A DNA stretch of 64,000 nucleotides from Candidatus Accumulibacter necessarius. Its GTDB lineage: Bacteria; Pseudomonadota; Gammaproteobacteria; Burkholderiales; Rhodocyclaceae. The position numbers and the translations under genes are program-made. The notes under the pieces are model-generated. The model saw nothing but the letters and a program-made list of their open reading frames with translations, was not told the DNA's origin and searched no databases. Of this stretch, positions 9,323 through 18,436 are shown one piece after another (the first letter of the stretch is position 1; every line of letters begins with the position of its first letter). The DNA lies in NCBI GenBank assembly GCA_017302435.1, contig JAFLDL010000020.1:1-64000 (forward strand), in the 5' to 3' direction.

Positions 9323-11032
9323 TCATGGATGCCGCCCAGCACAGTATTGCTCGAAGGCGTCGACCGCCTTCTTGACCGAAACGAAGAAATCCCGCCGGCC
9401 GATCTCCTCGGAAAGTCCAACCCTGGCCAGTTCTTCAAAGAAGGGCCGCGGGGCGTCGGCAATCTTGACGTCCACGCCCTCCTCGGCGAGTTCGCGATGC
9501 AGTTCCGCAAAGCGCTGCGCGGCGGTCACGTCCATGTCATGGATAGCCTGGGCGTCGATGATCAGCCACCTGACCGGCGGATCGGCTTCGTCCACCAGCG
9601 TCCGGATGCGGGTCATGACATGCCGTGCATTGGCAAAGTTCAGCGGTGCGTAGAGCCGATAGACGAGCAGACCCGGCACACTCTCCGCCTCGTCCTCATC
9701 ACGACAATCATGGAACCGTCCGTCGCTGACAAGCCGCCGGAGAATCGCATCGCCCGGACGCGAGATCTCGACCAGCACCGAAATCAGCGACAGCAGCAAG
9801 CCAAGAATGATCCCTGGCACCACACCGGCAATCAGGATCGCAAGGGTCACGCCCAGGGCAATGCCAAACTCGACCCGATCGATCCGGTAAAGACCCGCCA
9901 ACGACGCCACTTCCAGCATCCCGATAGCGGTGACGATCAGGATTGCACCCAGGGCAACCTTCGGCAGCAAAGCGATCAGGCCAGTGAGAAAGAACAGGAA
10001 CAACAGCAGCCCTAGGGCCAGAACCAGTTGGGCCACCTGCGACATGCCGCCGGCCGAATCGACGATTGAGGTCCGCGATTGGCTGGCCGAAACCGGAAAG
10101 CCCTGCCAGACCCCGGCCAGTATGTTCGCCGAGCCCAGCGCGACCAGTTCACGGTTCGGGCGCACTTCGTAGCCATTCTTTTCGGCAAAGGTCTGCGCGA
10201 GCAGAATACCATCCGAAAAAGCCAGGAAGGCGATCGCCACGGCGGCCGGCGCAAGAGCCGCGATATCGGCCCAGTGGAACGACGGAATCGTCAGGAACGG
10301 TATCCCGGAGGGAACTGTGCCGACCAGCGCTATCCCATAGCTGCCGAGGTCAAGAGTGAAGGTCGCGACGATCGCCACGGCGCAGACCGCCAGCGCACCC
10401 GGTATGCTCGGCAACCAGCGCGCCAGTCCGACCAGCAGCCCAACCAGCAGCACGCCGAGCACGAAGGTCGGCACCTGCGTCTGCGGCAGCTTCTCGATCA
10501 CCGTGAACACCACTTCGAAGAACTCTTCGCCCTCGGTCTTGATGCCGAACATCTTGCCCAGCTGCGTCGCGATCAGAACCAGAGACGCGCCGTTCAGGTA
10601 ACCGATCAGCACTGGGCGCGACAGCAGGTCGGCAATGACGCCCAGCTTCAGGCGCGCCGCGAGCAGCAGTACGACTCCCGACAGGATGCTGAGGACCGCT
10701 GCCAGTACGACGATCCGCGCCGGGTCACCGCCCGACAGCGGCAGGATCGCCGAACCGGCCAGCAGACCAATGGCGGCATCGGGGCCGGCGATGACGTGCC
10801 GTGAACTGGAAAACAGAGCGTAGCCAATGGCTGCCGCCAGCGCTGCGTAGAGACCGGCAATCGGCGGCAGATGCACCAGTTCGGCGTAGGCTATGACCGA
10901 CGGAATCGACACGATACAGGCGGAAAGGCCAGCGATCGAATCCTTGCTCAGCCATGCCAGGCGGTATTCTTTGAGAGTGGTGACCAGCGGCACGCCAGAA
11001 AGCAGGTACTTGAAAAACAGCGCAGATTTCAT
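9323..11032 (-). CDS. SulP-family anion permease with C-terminal STAS domain
   Basis: A 569-residue protein counted from the ATG at 11032 (MKSALFFKYLLSG). An upstream in-frame start at 11068 would only add a poorly coded 12 residues. About ten to twelve hydrophobic segments contain the SulP signatures IPSVIAYAELVHLPPIAGLYA and the SRHVIAGPDAAIG stretch. A STAS domain follows from about residue 440 (LLVYRLYAPLNFANARHV, IDAQAIHDMDVTA). Family members carry sulfate, bicarbonate or C4-dicarboxylates, and the substrate cannot be assigned from sequence. The gene is convergent with aroG and divergent from mgtE. Confidence 0.88.
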   Translation of the reverse strand: MKSALFFKYLLSGVPLVTTLKEYRLAWLSKDSIAGLSACIVSIPSVIAYAELVHLPPIAGLYAALAAAIGYALFSSSRHVIAGPDAAIGLLAGSAILPLSGGDPARIVVLAAVLSILSGVVLLLAARLKLGVIADLLSRPVLIGYLNGASLVLIATQLGKMFGIKTEGEEFFEVVFTVIEKLPQTQVPTFVLGVLLVGLLVGLARWLPSIPGALAVCAVAIVATFTLDLGSYGIALVGTVPSGIPFLTIPSFHWADIAALAPAAVAIAFLAFSDGILLAQTFAEKNGYEVRPNRELVALGSANILAGVWQGFPVSASQSRTSIVDSAGGMSQVAQLVLALGLLLFLFFLTGLIALLPKVALGAILIVTAIGMLEVASLAGLYRIDRVEFGIALGVTLAILIAGVVPGIILGLLLSLISVLVEISRPGDAILRRLVSDGRFHDCRDEDEAESVPGLLVYRLYAPLNFANARHVMTRIRTLVDEADPPVRWLIIDAQAIHDMDVTAAQRFAELHRELAEEGVDVKIADAPRPFFEELARVGLSEEIGRRDFFVSVKKAVDAFEQYCAGRHP

Positions 11033-11374
11033 GTGTGTAGCTCCAGACAAATGGGCGCAGACCGGCAATATAATGTTTTGGCCCCATCGTTCAATAGATG
11101 GTCACTTGGCGATTGTGCGACAGTTATCATGCCAAACGCAAGGCCGTAAGGGGCAATGATGCTGTCGTCAAACATGTAACGCGAGGCGAAAGATCTCGCT
11201 TTTCAGGAAAAAGGTCAGAAAAACGAGACGCGGCAACCTGCCAAAGACCCCCTTGAGCGAAAGCCAAGGCAATAATTGCCTGATCGGCGTCGAAACGGAT
11301 GGACCGACGGAGCCCCTACCGGTAAACTATGCTGCTGGACGATCGCAGGGGTCGCAACTCGGGGGATAACTGTT
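11033..11374. other. Divergent intergenic region between sulP and mgtE (342 bp)
   Basis: No coding potential is convincing here. It contains a TATAAT at 11069-11074 facing mgtE and a perfect inverted repeat AGGCAA-TAA-TTGCCT at 11267-11281. The long space before mgtE would allow a structured leader. I compared it by eye with the M-box, yybP-ykoY, GEMM and fluoride consensus cores and found no match. Confidence 0.4.
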
Positions 11375-12763
11375 ATGCAAATCAACGTCGAAACCAAGCC
11401 GGTTGCCTCTGCCGCCTACAACACCAGAAAAAAGCGACTGGTCGAAACGATTGAGCGGCTCTATCACCGAGACGCCAAAGCGTCGCTGCAGAAGGTGATC
11501 TCCCGGTTACACCCCGCCGATATGGCCTCGATCCTCGACGAACTGCCGCCGGCGCATGTGGTGGACGTCTTTTACGCTATCGCCGACACGGAGATGGCGG
11601 CCGAAGTATTCAGCCAACTGTCGCCCAGCTTGCGGACGGAGGTGATGACCGAATCGCCGGTCGAGAAACTGGCCGCCGTCCTGAAACACCTGGCGCCTGA
11701 CGACCTTGCCGATCTCGTCGGGGATCTGCCGGAGGGCCAGCGCGAGCAACTGATGGCCTTGCTCGACCGGAAGAGCAAGGACGAACTCGAAAGCCTGCTG
11801 CAATACGACCCCAGCAGTGCCGGCGGCATCATGACCACCGACTTTTTCTCGTTGTCACATACCCTCACCGTTGAAGAGGCGATCGAGAACATCCGCAGTC
11901 GTGAAGACGTCGAGATGGTCTTCTATCTTTACTTGACGGACGAGGCCGGGCGCCTGGTGGGCGTCGTATCCCTGCGGCAGCTGCTGCTGGCCCGGCCCGG
12001 CACCCCGCTGCACAAGGTCATGAACCGGCGCGTGATGAAGGTTACGACGGACGCCGATCAGACCACAGTCGCCATGCTGGTCGAAAAGTATCACCTGCTC
12101 GCCGTCCCCGTGGTTGATGAGGAGAATGTGCTGGTCGGCATGGTCACTGTGGATGACGTGATCGATGTCCTTGAAGAAGAGACGACGCGGGACATGCTGA
12201 AAATGGCAGGTACCAGCGAGTCGGAAACTCTCACCCACTCGGCCTTCAAGATTGCCGGGATACGCCTGCCCTGGCTGCTCGCCGCATTCATCGGAGGACT
12301 AGCGGCGACGGCTGTGATCGGACGTTACGAAGCGATCCTTGGCGAGGTTCTGGTCCTGAGCGCCTTCCTGCCGGTGGTGATGGGCATGGCTGGTAACGTC
12401 GGAGTCCAGTCTGCCACCGTCGCCGTGCGGGGTCTGGCCACCGGTGCAATCGATGTCAGAGACACCGTGCCACTGGTGCTCAAGGAGTTGCGTGTCGGCC
12501 TGGTGCTCGGTGGCTTCTACGGTGTGATCCTGGCACTTTACGGGTACCTGGTCCACAACAGCATCCAGCTTGGCGAGGTCGTCGGTCTGACCATTCTCGG
12601 CAACATGACCGGCGCCGCCTTGCTGGCGGTTCTCCTGCCAATGATCTTTCAGCGCCTCAAGGTAGACCCGGCGGTGGCCACGGGCCCCTTCGTCACCACT
12701 GCGATCGACATTCTGGGCGTCCTGAACTACTTCGTGATCGCCAGCTGGATTTACCAGCTGTGA
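11375..12763 (+). CDS. mgtE: MgtE-type magnesium channel
   Basis: A 462-residue protein from the ATG at 11375, preceded by CGGGGGA. The order is the family's: an N-terminal superhelical domain (HPADMASILDELPP, then PDDLADLVGDLP and SKDELESLLQYDPSSAGGIM), two CBS domains (about 130-250, with VVDEENVLVGMVTVDDVIDV), a linker helix, and five C-terminal membrane segments. The segments include the pore signature (LPVVMGMAGNVGVQSATVAVR). MgtE imports Mg2+ and is gated by intracellular Mg2+ bound to the N and CBS domains. The frame is open upstream to 11276, but that extension has no family similarity. The gene converges on a CHAD-domain gene. Confidence 0.93.
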   Translation: MQINVETKPVASAAYNTRKKRLVETIERLYHRDAKASLQKVISRLHPADMASILDELPPAHVVDVFYAIADTEMAAEVFSQLSPSLRTEVMTESPVEKLAAVLKHLAPDDLADLVGDLPEGQREQLMALLDRKSKDELESLLQYDPSSAGGIMTTDFFSLSHTLTVEEAIENIRSREDVEMVFYLYLTDEAGRLVGVVSLRQLLLARPGTPLHKVMNRRVMKVTTDADQTTVAMLVEKYHLLAVPVVDEENVLVGMVTVDDVIDVLEEETTRDMLKMAGTSESETLTHSAFKIAGIRLPWLLAAFIGGLAATAVIGRYEAILGEVLVLSAFLPVVMGMAGNVGVQSATVAVRGLATGAIDVRDTVPLVLKELRVGLVLGGFYGVILALYGYLVHNSIQLGEVVGLTILGNMTGAALLAVLLPMIFQRLKVDPAVATGPFVTTAIDILGVLNYFVIASWIYQL

Positions 12764-12848
12764 GCCATCCGAAGCTCCACCGAGTAGTGGTGACCTGGAG
12801 CCCGAGCCTCACCGCCAGGGTCGACTGCACGCGATCTGTTCATGCGCG

Positions 12849-14318
12849 CTACCACGGTGCCTGCTGCTGCTGGAAGTGGTTGAGGAAGTTTCTGAATTCG
12901 GGCAGCAGGGACTCGGACTTTGCCGCCAGCCAGGTCTCGATAACCGCTCCCTTGCCACCGGGCAGCGCCTCGGCAGTCAGCTCCGCAGCAACGGCCAGAT
13001 CGTTCAGACGACCGAGCAGTTCCTGCAAACACGTGGCTGACTGGTGGTAGTCGGCCAGCTGCGGGCCGGACAGGAGCGGAGTAAAGAATTCGACCGCATA
13101 GCGTAGCTGCTTGAACGCCACGCGCAGGCGGTGACGGGCCTCGACATCCGACTCCAGCGCATCCGCTGCGCGCTCATTGACCCGCCTGGCCCGCTTCTTG
13201 AGACAGCGCGGAACGAAACCTGCGAGCCGCCCGGCGCCGGCTTCCGGCAGCGCCAGAAGGGCGGCAGTGAAGTCGACCAGCAGGCGTGAGTACTCCACCG
13301 ATTTGAGCGCACGAATACTCGCCCTGCGGCTGCCAGCGCAGCGTGTCTTGGCATGACGGGAAAGCCGGTCGATCTCGCCCCTGCCGGGAAAGGCCTCAGC
13401 GAGTCCAGGCAACGTTTCCGCCAGAAAGACATCCCAGTTGCGGGTATCACCAAGCCGTGTCGCCAGCTCCTGCCAAAGCGGATCGAAGCGGGCAACAAAG
13501 GCCTCTGGCAGTAGCGGCTCCCAGAGGCGGATCGCCGACCGCAGGCGACGGATGGCAACCCGCGCCTGATGAACGAACTCCGGCTCCTCACTCTGACAAA
13601 CGCCTTGTTCGTTACTTTGCAGGTGGTGGAGACAGGACAGGGCAATCAGGCGAAAGGCCTCGATGGTCGGCATGCTGGCCGAGGTGACGACCGGCAACGC
13701 CTTGGCCGCGGCGAGCGGCACATCGGCCAGCAATCGGTAGGCACGTTCCGACTTGCTGCTTGTCTCCGGGTGCAGCGGCAGGTTGAACTGCAACTCGACC
13801 GCCACGTCGAACAGATCGCTGACCTCGCCGGCGAGCAGCTCCAGTTCGATCTCCCGGATGGTCTGGCGCTGACCCCGCGTATCGATCCAGCCGCGGTCGA
13901 GCGCCAGTTCGATGCGTACACCCTGGCGCGGCTCCAGCAGCCAGACATTGCGCCTGAAGTGCGTGGTGAATATGGGCTGCAGATGGTCACGCAGCGATTC
14001 GAGCAGTTCGCGGACGATCGCGTCATCCACATGCGAAAAGTCGAACTCTCCAGGCCGGCCGGGGACCTCCCACTCGCTGCGCTGCGCTAGTCCTGCGGTG
14101 AGCATCGGGGCTGTCTTGACGGTGAGCAAACACTGCCGCCCTTTCTGGCGGTGACGCACGACGATCCTTTCGCGCCGCAGTCGCTTGTCCGCCGTGTCGT
14201 AGTAGGTATTGATCAGCAATTGCCGTTGCGGCTCGACGCCGCCCAGGATGGCTTGCTTGGCCAGTTGGCTCGCGGCACGCGCTGGGAGGGACAGCTTGAT
14301 TTCGGTCTCTGTGGCCAT
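12849..14318 (-). CDS. CYTH-CHAD domain protein (inorganic triphosphatase / polyphosphate-binding)
   Basis: A 489-residue protein with two modules. The N-terminal CYTH domain (about 1-200) begins with the signature ETEIK at residues 4-8 and continues with alternating charged strands (RIVVRHRQKGRQCLLTVKTA, EIELELLAGE). CYTH enzymes usually hydrolyse triphosphate in a metal-dependent tunnel. The C-terminal CHAD domain (about 215-485) is helical with conserved His/Arg repeats (FVHQARVAIRRLRSAIRLW, HRLRVAFKQLRYAVEFF). CHAD domains bind inorganic polyphosphate and are found on polyP granules in several bacteria. With ppk1 and ppx 8-10 kb away, a polyP role is a reasonable inference. Confidence 0.88.
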   Translation of the reverse strand: MATETEIKLSLPARAASQLAKQAILGGVEPQRQLLINTYYDTADKRLRRERIVVRHRQKGRQCLLTVKTAPMLTAGLAQRSEWEVPGRPGEFDFSHVDDAIVRELLESLRDHLQPIFTTHFRRNVWLLEPRQGVRIELALDRGWIDTRGQRQTIREIELELLAGEVSDLFDVAVELQFNLPLHPETSSKSERAYRLLADVPLAAAKALPVVTSASMPTIEAFRLIALSCLHHLQSNEQGVCQSEEPEFVHQARVAIRRLRSAIRLWEPLLPEAFVARFDPLWQELATRLGDTRNWDVFLAETLPGLAEAFPGRGEIDRLSRHAKTRCAGSRRASIRALKSVEYSRLLVDFTAALLALPEAGAGRLAGFVPRCLKKRARRVNERAADALESDVEARHRLRVAFKQLRYAVEFFTPLLSGPQLADYHQSATCLQELLGRLNDLAVAAELTAEALPGGKGAVIETWLAAKSESLLPEFRNFLNHFQQQQAPW

Positions 14319-14537
14319 GACAAACCCTCCTGCTGGGGAGGGCTGGTGCTCCCCGGGTTATTCCGCTTTCCCGTGACGCCGCCCGGCGACCAAACCTCTT
14401 CAAGCGGGTGATTCCCCGGGCAGCACAGGATCCTAGATTAACACAGGAAGATTTCAATGCCGGCCGGGATGGCGTCATCCATCTCTGGCGAACAATGGTT
14501 TACCATTGCCTGAAGGCGATCCTCCCGACCACAGCCC

Positions 14538-15170
14538 ATGCCGCCACGTTCACACGATCTCGAACAAATCTCTGGCCGAACGCTGGCTCATTACCACCAG
14601 CGCGCCGAGGAGTTTCGCATGGGGACGCGCGACCATGACGTAAGTCAGAATATCGCCGCGCTGCTGCGCCACCTCCGAGGCCAGATGCCATTCACGATCC
14701 TCGACTTCGGCTGCGGCCCAGGCCGCGATCTGAAGACCTTTACCGGCCTCGGTCATCTGGTCATCGGGCTGGACGGTACACGGAGCTTTGTCGACATGGC
14801 GCGCGCCGACAGCGGCTGCATGGTCTGGCAGCAGGATTTCCTGCAGCTCGATCTCCCGGCAGGGTATTTTGATGGAATATTCGCCAACGCCTCGCTGTTT
14901 CATGTGCCAACCCGGGAACTGCCGCGCGTTCTGCGACAGCTGCACGCCACCCTCAAGCCGCAGGGCGTACTGTTCTGCTCGAACCCCCACGGCGACAATC
15001 AGGAAGGCTGGCAGGATGGACGCTATGCCGCCTTCCATGACCTTGCAGCCTGGCGCCGCCAGCTCTCCGCTGCCGGCTTCAGCGAACTCGAGCATTATTA
15101 TCGTCCCACCGGCGTGCCACGTGCGCAGCAGCCATGGCTCGCCAGCGTCTGGCGCCAGGTCGCAGGATGA
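14538..15170 (+). CDS. Class I SAM-dependent methyltransferase
   Basis: A 210-residue protein with the Rossmann-type SAM motif ILDFGCGPGRDL near residue 55, an acidic end of the second strand (VIGLDGTRSFVDMAR), and motif IV-like FDGIFANASLFHVP. It resembles small-molecule methyltransferases of the UbiE/BioC group, but the substrate is unknown. It stands between the CHAD gene (divergent) and a small EcsC-like gene on the same strand. Confidence 0.75.
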   Translation: MPPRSHDLEQISGRTLAHYHQRAEEFRMGTRDHDVSQNIAALLRHLRGQMPFTILDFGCGPGRDLKTFTGLGHLVIGLDGTRSFVDMARADSGCMVWQQDFLQLDLPAGYFDGIFANASLFHVPTRELPRVLRQLHATLKPQGVLFCSNPHGDNQEGWQDGRYAAFHDLAAWRRQLSAAGFSELEHYYRPTGVPRAQQPWLASVWRQVAG

Positions 15171-15234
15171 GCGACGATGACTGCCCCAAGCGATCCCCCA
15201 GATTCCCGTTTCCACCCTAGCCAGCATTCCCGCC

Positions 15235-15894
15235 ATGCCAAACAAACAGTTTTCCGGACGCCGCTCCGAACGCCGTGCCAGCCAGCGAATCGCCGAAGCC
15301 ATTCTGGATTATGTCGGCCATACCCCTGCCACGGCCGAACACAGAAAGGAGAGGCCGGAAAGTCGTGCCCGCGCCATAGCCAGGACGGCCGCCAGGCAGG
15401 CTGCCGTAACCGCGGGCACTCTGACGCTTCCCCCTGGCCCCCTGGGCTGGCTGACGCTGCTTCCGCAACTCCGTGCGCTGTGGAAGCTGCAAACACAAAT
15501 GGTTGCAGATATCGCCGGTTGTTACGGCAGGACGACCGAGCTGGGCCGCGAGGAGATGCTTTATTGCCTCTTCCGGCATACCGACGCTCAGGCCGTCCGT
15601 GATCTGGTCGCCGGAATCGGCAAGCGTTTTGTCGTCCATCGCGCCTCACGCCCGGAGGTCCAGGCGGTGGCCCTGAAGATCGCTTTGCATATCTCGCAAC
15701 GCGTGATAGGGAAGGTGATAGCGCGCTGGATTCCAGTCTTCGGTGCGCTTGGCGCCAGCGCCTACGCCTACTACGACACCTCGCAGGTTGCCCGCACGGC
15801 CATCGATTTCTTTGCCGGGGTCATTGATGTCGAAGTGGAGGAGGAAGCCACCACCGACGGTGCACAAGACACGACGCTGCGGAATTCACGCTGA
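15235..15894 (+). CDS. EcsC/DUF697-like hydrophobic protein of unknown function
   Basis: A 219-residue protein. A basic N-terminal 60 residues rich in Arg is followed by a moderately hydrophobic helical domain (LTLPPGPLGWLTLLPQLRAL, then QTQMVADIAGCYG) and a second hydrophobic stretch near 160-190 (VIARWIPVFGALGASAYAYY), ending in an acidic tail. The proline/glycine-rich turn followed by a QxxMVxxIAxxYG helix recalls EcsC-family and DUF697 (YcjF-like) proteins. The match is by eye only. No catalytic motif is seen. Confidence 0.5.
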   Translation: MPNKQFSGRRSERRASQRIAEAILDYVGHTPATAEHRKERPESRARAIARTAARQAAVTAGTLTLPPGPLGWLTLLPQLRALWKLQTQMVADIAGCYGRTTELGREEMLYCLFRHTDAQAVRDLVAGIGKRFVVHRASRPEVQAVALKIALHISQRVIGKVIARWIPVFGALGASAYAYYDTSQVARTAIDFFAGVIDVEVEEEATTDGAQDTTLRNSR

Positions 15895-16040
15895 GATCAT
15901 CGCCAGCCGAGCGGTCGCCCGAAACGGAAGTTGACCTCACTCCACGACAGCGTCAAGTTGCTCGGGCGCCGCTTGATCGAACCATATCGGCAGGCTGTTA
16001 GAATGGCTGCGATCGATTATCGACGAAAGCAGACGGTAAG

Positions 16041-17513
16041 GTGAGAGAAGCCATCAGGCACCTGGAGGAATGGGCTAACCCACGGACGGTCATCGTGCTG
16101 ACGCTGCTGCTCCTCGGCGCACTGTGGACAGTAGTCATTGTCTCAGCCGTCTCGGCGCGGCAGGCAAGCATCATCGCCACCGGCGAGCGCCTGCAGCGCA
16201 TGACGCATGCGGTTGAGGAGCAGACAAGACATCAGCTGCGCCTGCTCGACATCTTCCTCATGAGCTGTGAATCCTGGTTGTCTGCGAACAGCAGCCGCAA
16301 CCCGCGCAGCGATCCTGCTTTCCGGAGGTTGATCGAAGGTTTCCGCAGCCGGACCGGTGAGTCCATCGACATCCTGCTGCTGACCGCGAATGGCGAGGTA
16401 TCTGACGTCCGGAGCAAGGCCAAGGGGCGGCTGGCGAGTTTGGCTGACAGCGAGCACTTCAGGGGTGCGCTGGCCAACCCGGGGCTGTTCATCGGCAGCC
16501 CCGCGCGTGATTCGTCGACCGGCCGCCTTGGCTTGCCGGTTGCTCTGTCGCTGCAGAACCCCGCGCATGGCATCCAGATGCTGGTCGCCTTGATCGACCT
16601 GCCGCGGCTGACCCGTGCGTACGACGAGCAACGCCAGAAGCCGGGGGGCGCGATCACTCTGCTCAGGCGCGACGGCACGATCCTCGCCAGGGCGCCAGAC
16701 GATCAGCAACTGCCGGGCCGGTCATTGGCTGACGGAGAGCTTTTCCGTAAGCATCTCGCCACACAATCACAAGCCTTCGTACTGTTCGACGACAAGGCGG
16801 ATGGCCTGGCCAGGGAATTCATCAGCTTCTCGTCGATGCCTGATTACCCCTTGCGGATCATGGTCTCGGAAAACTACGACGACGCACTCGCCGCCTGGCT
16901 GCGACAGACCGTGTGGATCGTTCTCCTGGCATTGGGCGTGACCGTACCGCTGGCCGTGATCGCCTATAGATCCCTCCGTCTGCTGAAGGCGCTGGCCAGT
17001 CAGAATGCGCAGTTGCAACATCTGGTAGACACCGATCGCCTCACTGGCGTCAGCAGCCGCCAGCACTTCGTCGAGACACTGCAACAGGAGCTCGAACACG
17101 CCCAACGGCACCAGTCACCGCTGACCGTTTTGTTGTTTGACATCGACTTCTTCAAGCGGATAAACGATGGCTATGGCCATGCCGTGGGCGATCAGGCACT
17201 GGTCACCTTTGCAACTGTAGCGAAACGCTGTCTCCGGGGAAGGGACCTCCTGGGCCGGCTGGGCGGTGGAGAATTTTCGATTCTCCTGCCCGAGACCGAA
17301 GTGAAACAGGCGGTCCGTATTGCCGAGCGGGTTCGCTTGGAAGTCGCAGCGATCTCGATTCCCACGGAGAACGGCACCGTCCAGTTCACGGCCAGCGTCG
17401 GAGCAGGCGCAGCCTGTGCTACAGACCGCTCTACTGACGACCTCCTGAAGCGCACAGCACAGGCGCTTCAAAATGCCAAGGCGGGCGGACACGATCGGAT
17501 AGCGCTGGCTTGA
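16041..17513 (+). CDS. Membrane sensor protein with degenerate GGDEF domain (GGGEF)
   Basis: A 490-residue protein from a GTG start. Membrane segments lie at about 17-38 and 290-308, enclosing a periplasmic sensor region of about 250 residues of the CHASE/dCache type. A cytoplasmic GGDEF domain starts near residue 330 (DTDRLTGVSSRQHF). The metal-binding first Asp (FDIDFFKRIND) is present. The signature at 408-412 reads GGGEF instead of GG[DE]EF. An inhibitory-site RxxD (R399-D402) is six residues before it, at the spacing seen in WspR. Loss of the acidic residue usually abolishes c-di-GMP synthesis, so this may be a c-di-GMP receptor rather than an active cyclase. Confidence 0.85.
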   Translation: MREAIRHLEEWANPRTVIVLTLLLLGALWTVVIVSAVSARQASIIATGERLQRMTHAVEEQTRHQLRLLDIFLMSCESWLSANSSRNPRSDPAFRRLIEGFRSRTGESIDILLLTANGEVSDVRSKAKGRLASLADSEHFRGALANPGLFIGSPARDSSTGRLGLPVALSLQNPAHGIQMLVALIDLPRLTRAYDEQRQKPGGAITLLRRDGTILARAPDDQQLPGRSLADGELFRKHLATQSQAFVLFDDKADGLAREFISFSSMPDYPLRIMVSENYDDALAAWLRQTVWIVLLALGVTVPLAVIAYRSLRLLKALASQNAQLQHLVDTDRLTGVSSRQHFVETLQQELEHAQRHQSPLTVLLFDIDFFKRINDGYGHAVGDQALVTFATVAKRCLRGRDLLGRLGGGEFSILLPETEVKQAVRIAERVRLEVAAISIPTENGTVQFTASVGAGAACATDRSTDDLLKRTAQALQNAKAGGHDRIALA

Positions 17514-17607
17514 CAATGCGACGTGATTGAGCGAACTCACGCCGCAGCAGAGAAGGACGACCGGCCCCCCGACGAGAGCGATTGGCCGGAAGGCACACCG
17601 TGCCGAA

Positions 17608-18408
17608 CTATCGGCCCTTCCAGTCGGCCTTGCGCTTGCCAATGAAGGCGTCGATCCCCTCGCCCGCATCGTCGGTCATCATGTTGCAGGCCATCACCTC
17701 GGAAGCATACTGGTAAGCCGCTTCCAGCCCCATCTCCAGTTGTTTGTAGAACATCTGCTTACCCATGCCGATGGCGACCGAAGACTTGGCAATGATCGAG
17801 CGTGCCAGCTTGTCGACCTCGGCATCCAGGGCATCGGCGGCGACGACCCGATTGACCAGGCCTTGCTGCAGCGCCGTCCGGGCATCGATGAAGTCGCCGG
17901 TGAGCAGCATTTCCAACGCCTGCTTGCGACCGAGGTTGCGCGACAGCCCCACCCCCGGCGTCGCGCAGAACAGGCCGACGTTGATGCCGGACGTGGCGAA
18001 GCGCGCGCTATCGACGGCAACGGCCAGGTCGCACATCGACACCAACTGACAACCGGCTGCCGTGGCGATGCCATGCACGCGCGCAATCACCGGTTGGGGC
18101 ATCTGCGTCAGGGTCATCATCATCTTGCCACAGCGGCCGAACAGATCCTGCATGAACGCCTTGTGGTGATTTGCCCGCATTTCCTTCAGATCGTGTCCGG
18201 CACAGAAAGCCTTGCCGGCACCGGCAATGACCACGACACGAACTTCCGGGTCCGGGGCGATCGCATCCAGTTCCGTCTGCAGGGCACCAATCATGGCCTG
18301 CGACAAGGCGTTGAACTGACTTGCGCGATTCAGCGTCAGGGTGGCGATGCCGTCATGATCAGCGCGGACAACGTAGAGGTCATCCGGATTGGACATCGGG
18401 GTGTTCAT
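17608..18408 (-). CDS. Crotonase-superfamily protein, ECHDC3-like, lacking both catalytic glutamates
   Basis: A 266-residue enoyl-CoA hydratase/isomerase fold with the CoA-binding loop FCAGHDLKEMR (68-78) and oxyanion-hole region VHGIATAAGC (111-120). The two glutamates needed for water addition in classical hydratases are replaced by Q121 (in GCQLVSMCD) and G141 (in TSGINVG). This pattern, with GRKQALEMLLTGDFIDA, matches my memory of the ECHDC3 group. A standard beta-oxidation hydratase role is therefore unlikely. A good Shine-Dalgarno (AAGGAGAG) precedes the ATG. It is transcribed in the same direction as the lipid-transport operon, though downstream of it with a 28-base gap. Confidence 0.8.
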   Translation of the reverse strand: MNTPMSNPDDLYVVRADHDGIATLTLNRASQFNALSQAMIGALQTELDAIAPDPEVRVVVIAGAGKAFCAGHDLKEMRANHHKAFMQDLFGRCGKMMMTLTQMPQPVIARVHGIATAAGCQLVSMCDLAVAVDSARFATSGINVGLFCATPGVGLSRNLGRKQALEMLLTGDFIDARTALQQGLVNRVVAADALDAEVDKLARSIIAKSSVAIGMGKQMFYKQLEMGLEAAYQYASEVMACNMMTDDAGEGIDAFIGKRKADWKGR

Positions 18409-18436
18409 CTTTCTCTCCTTGAATGAGTGATGCGAG

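Noticed and set aside
11033-11374. Known riboswitch upstream of mgtE
   Set aside because: Visual comparison with M-box, yybP-ykoY, GEMM and fluoride cores gave no match, so it is only noted as a long leader.
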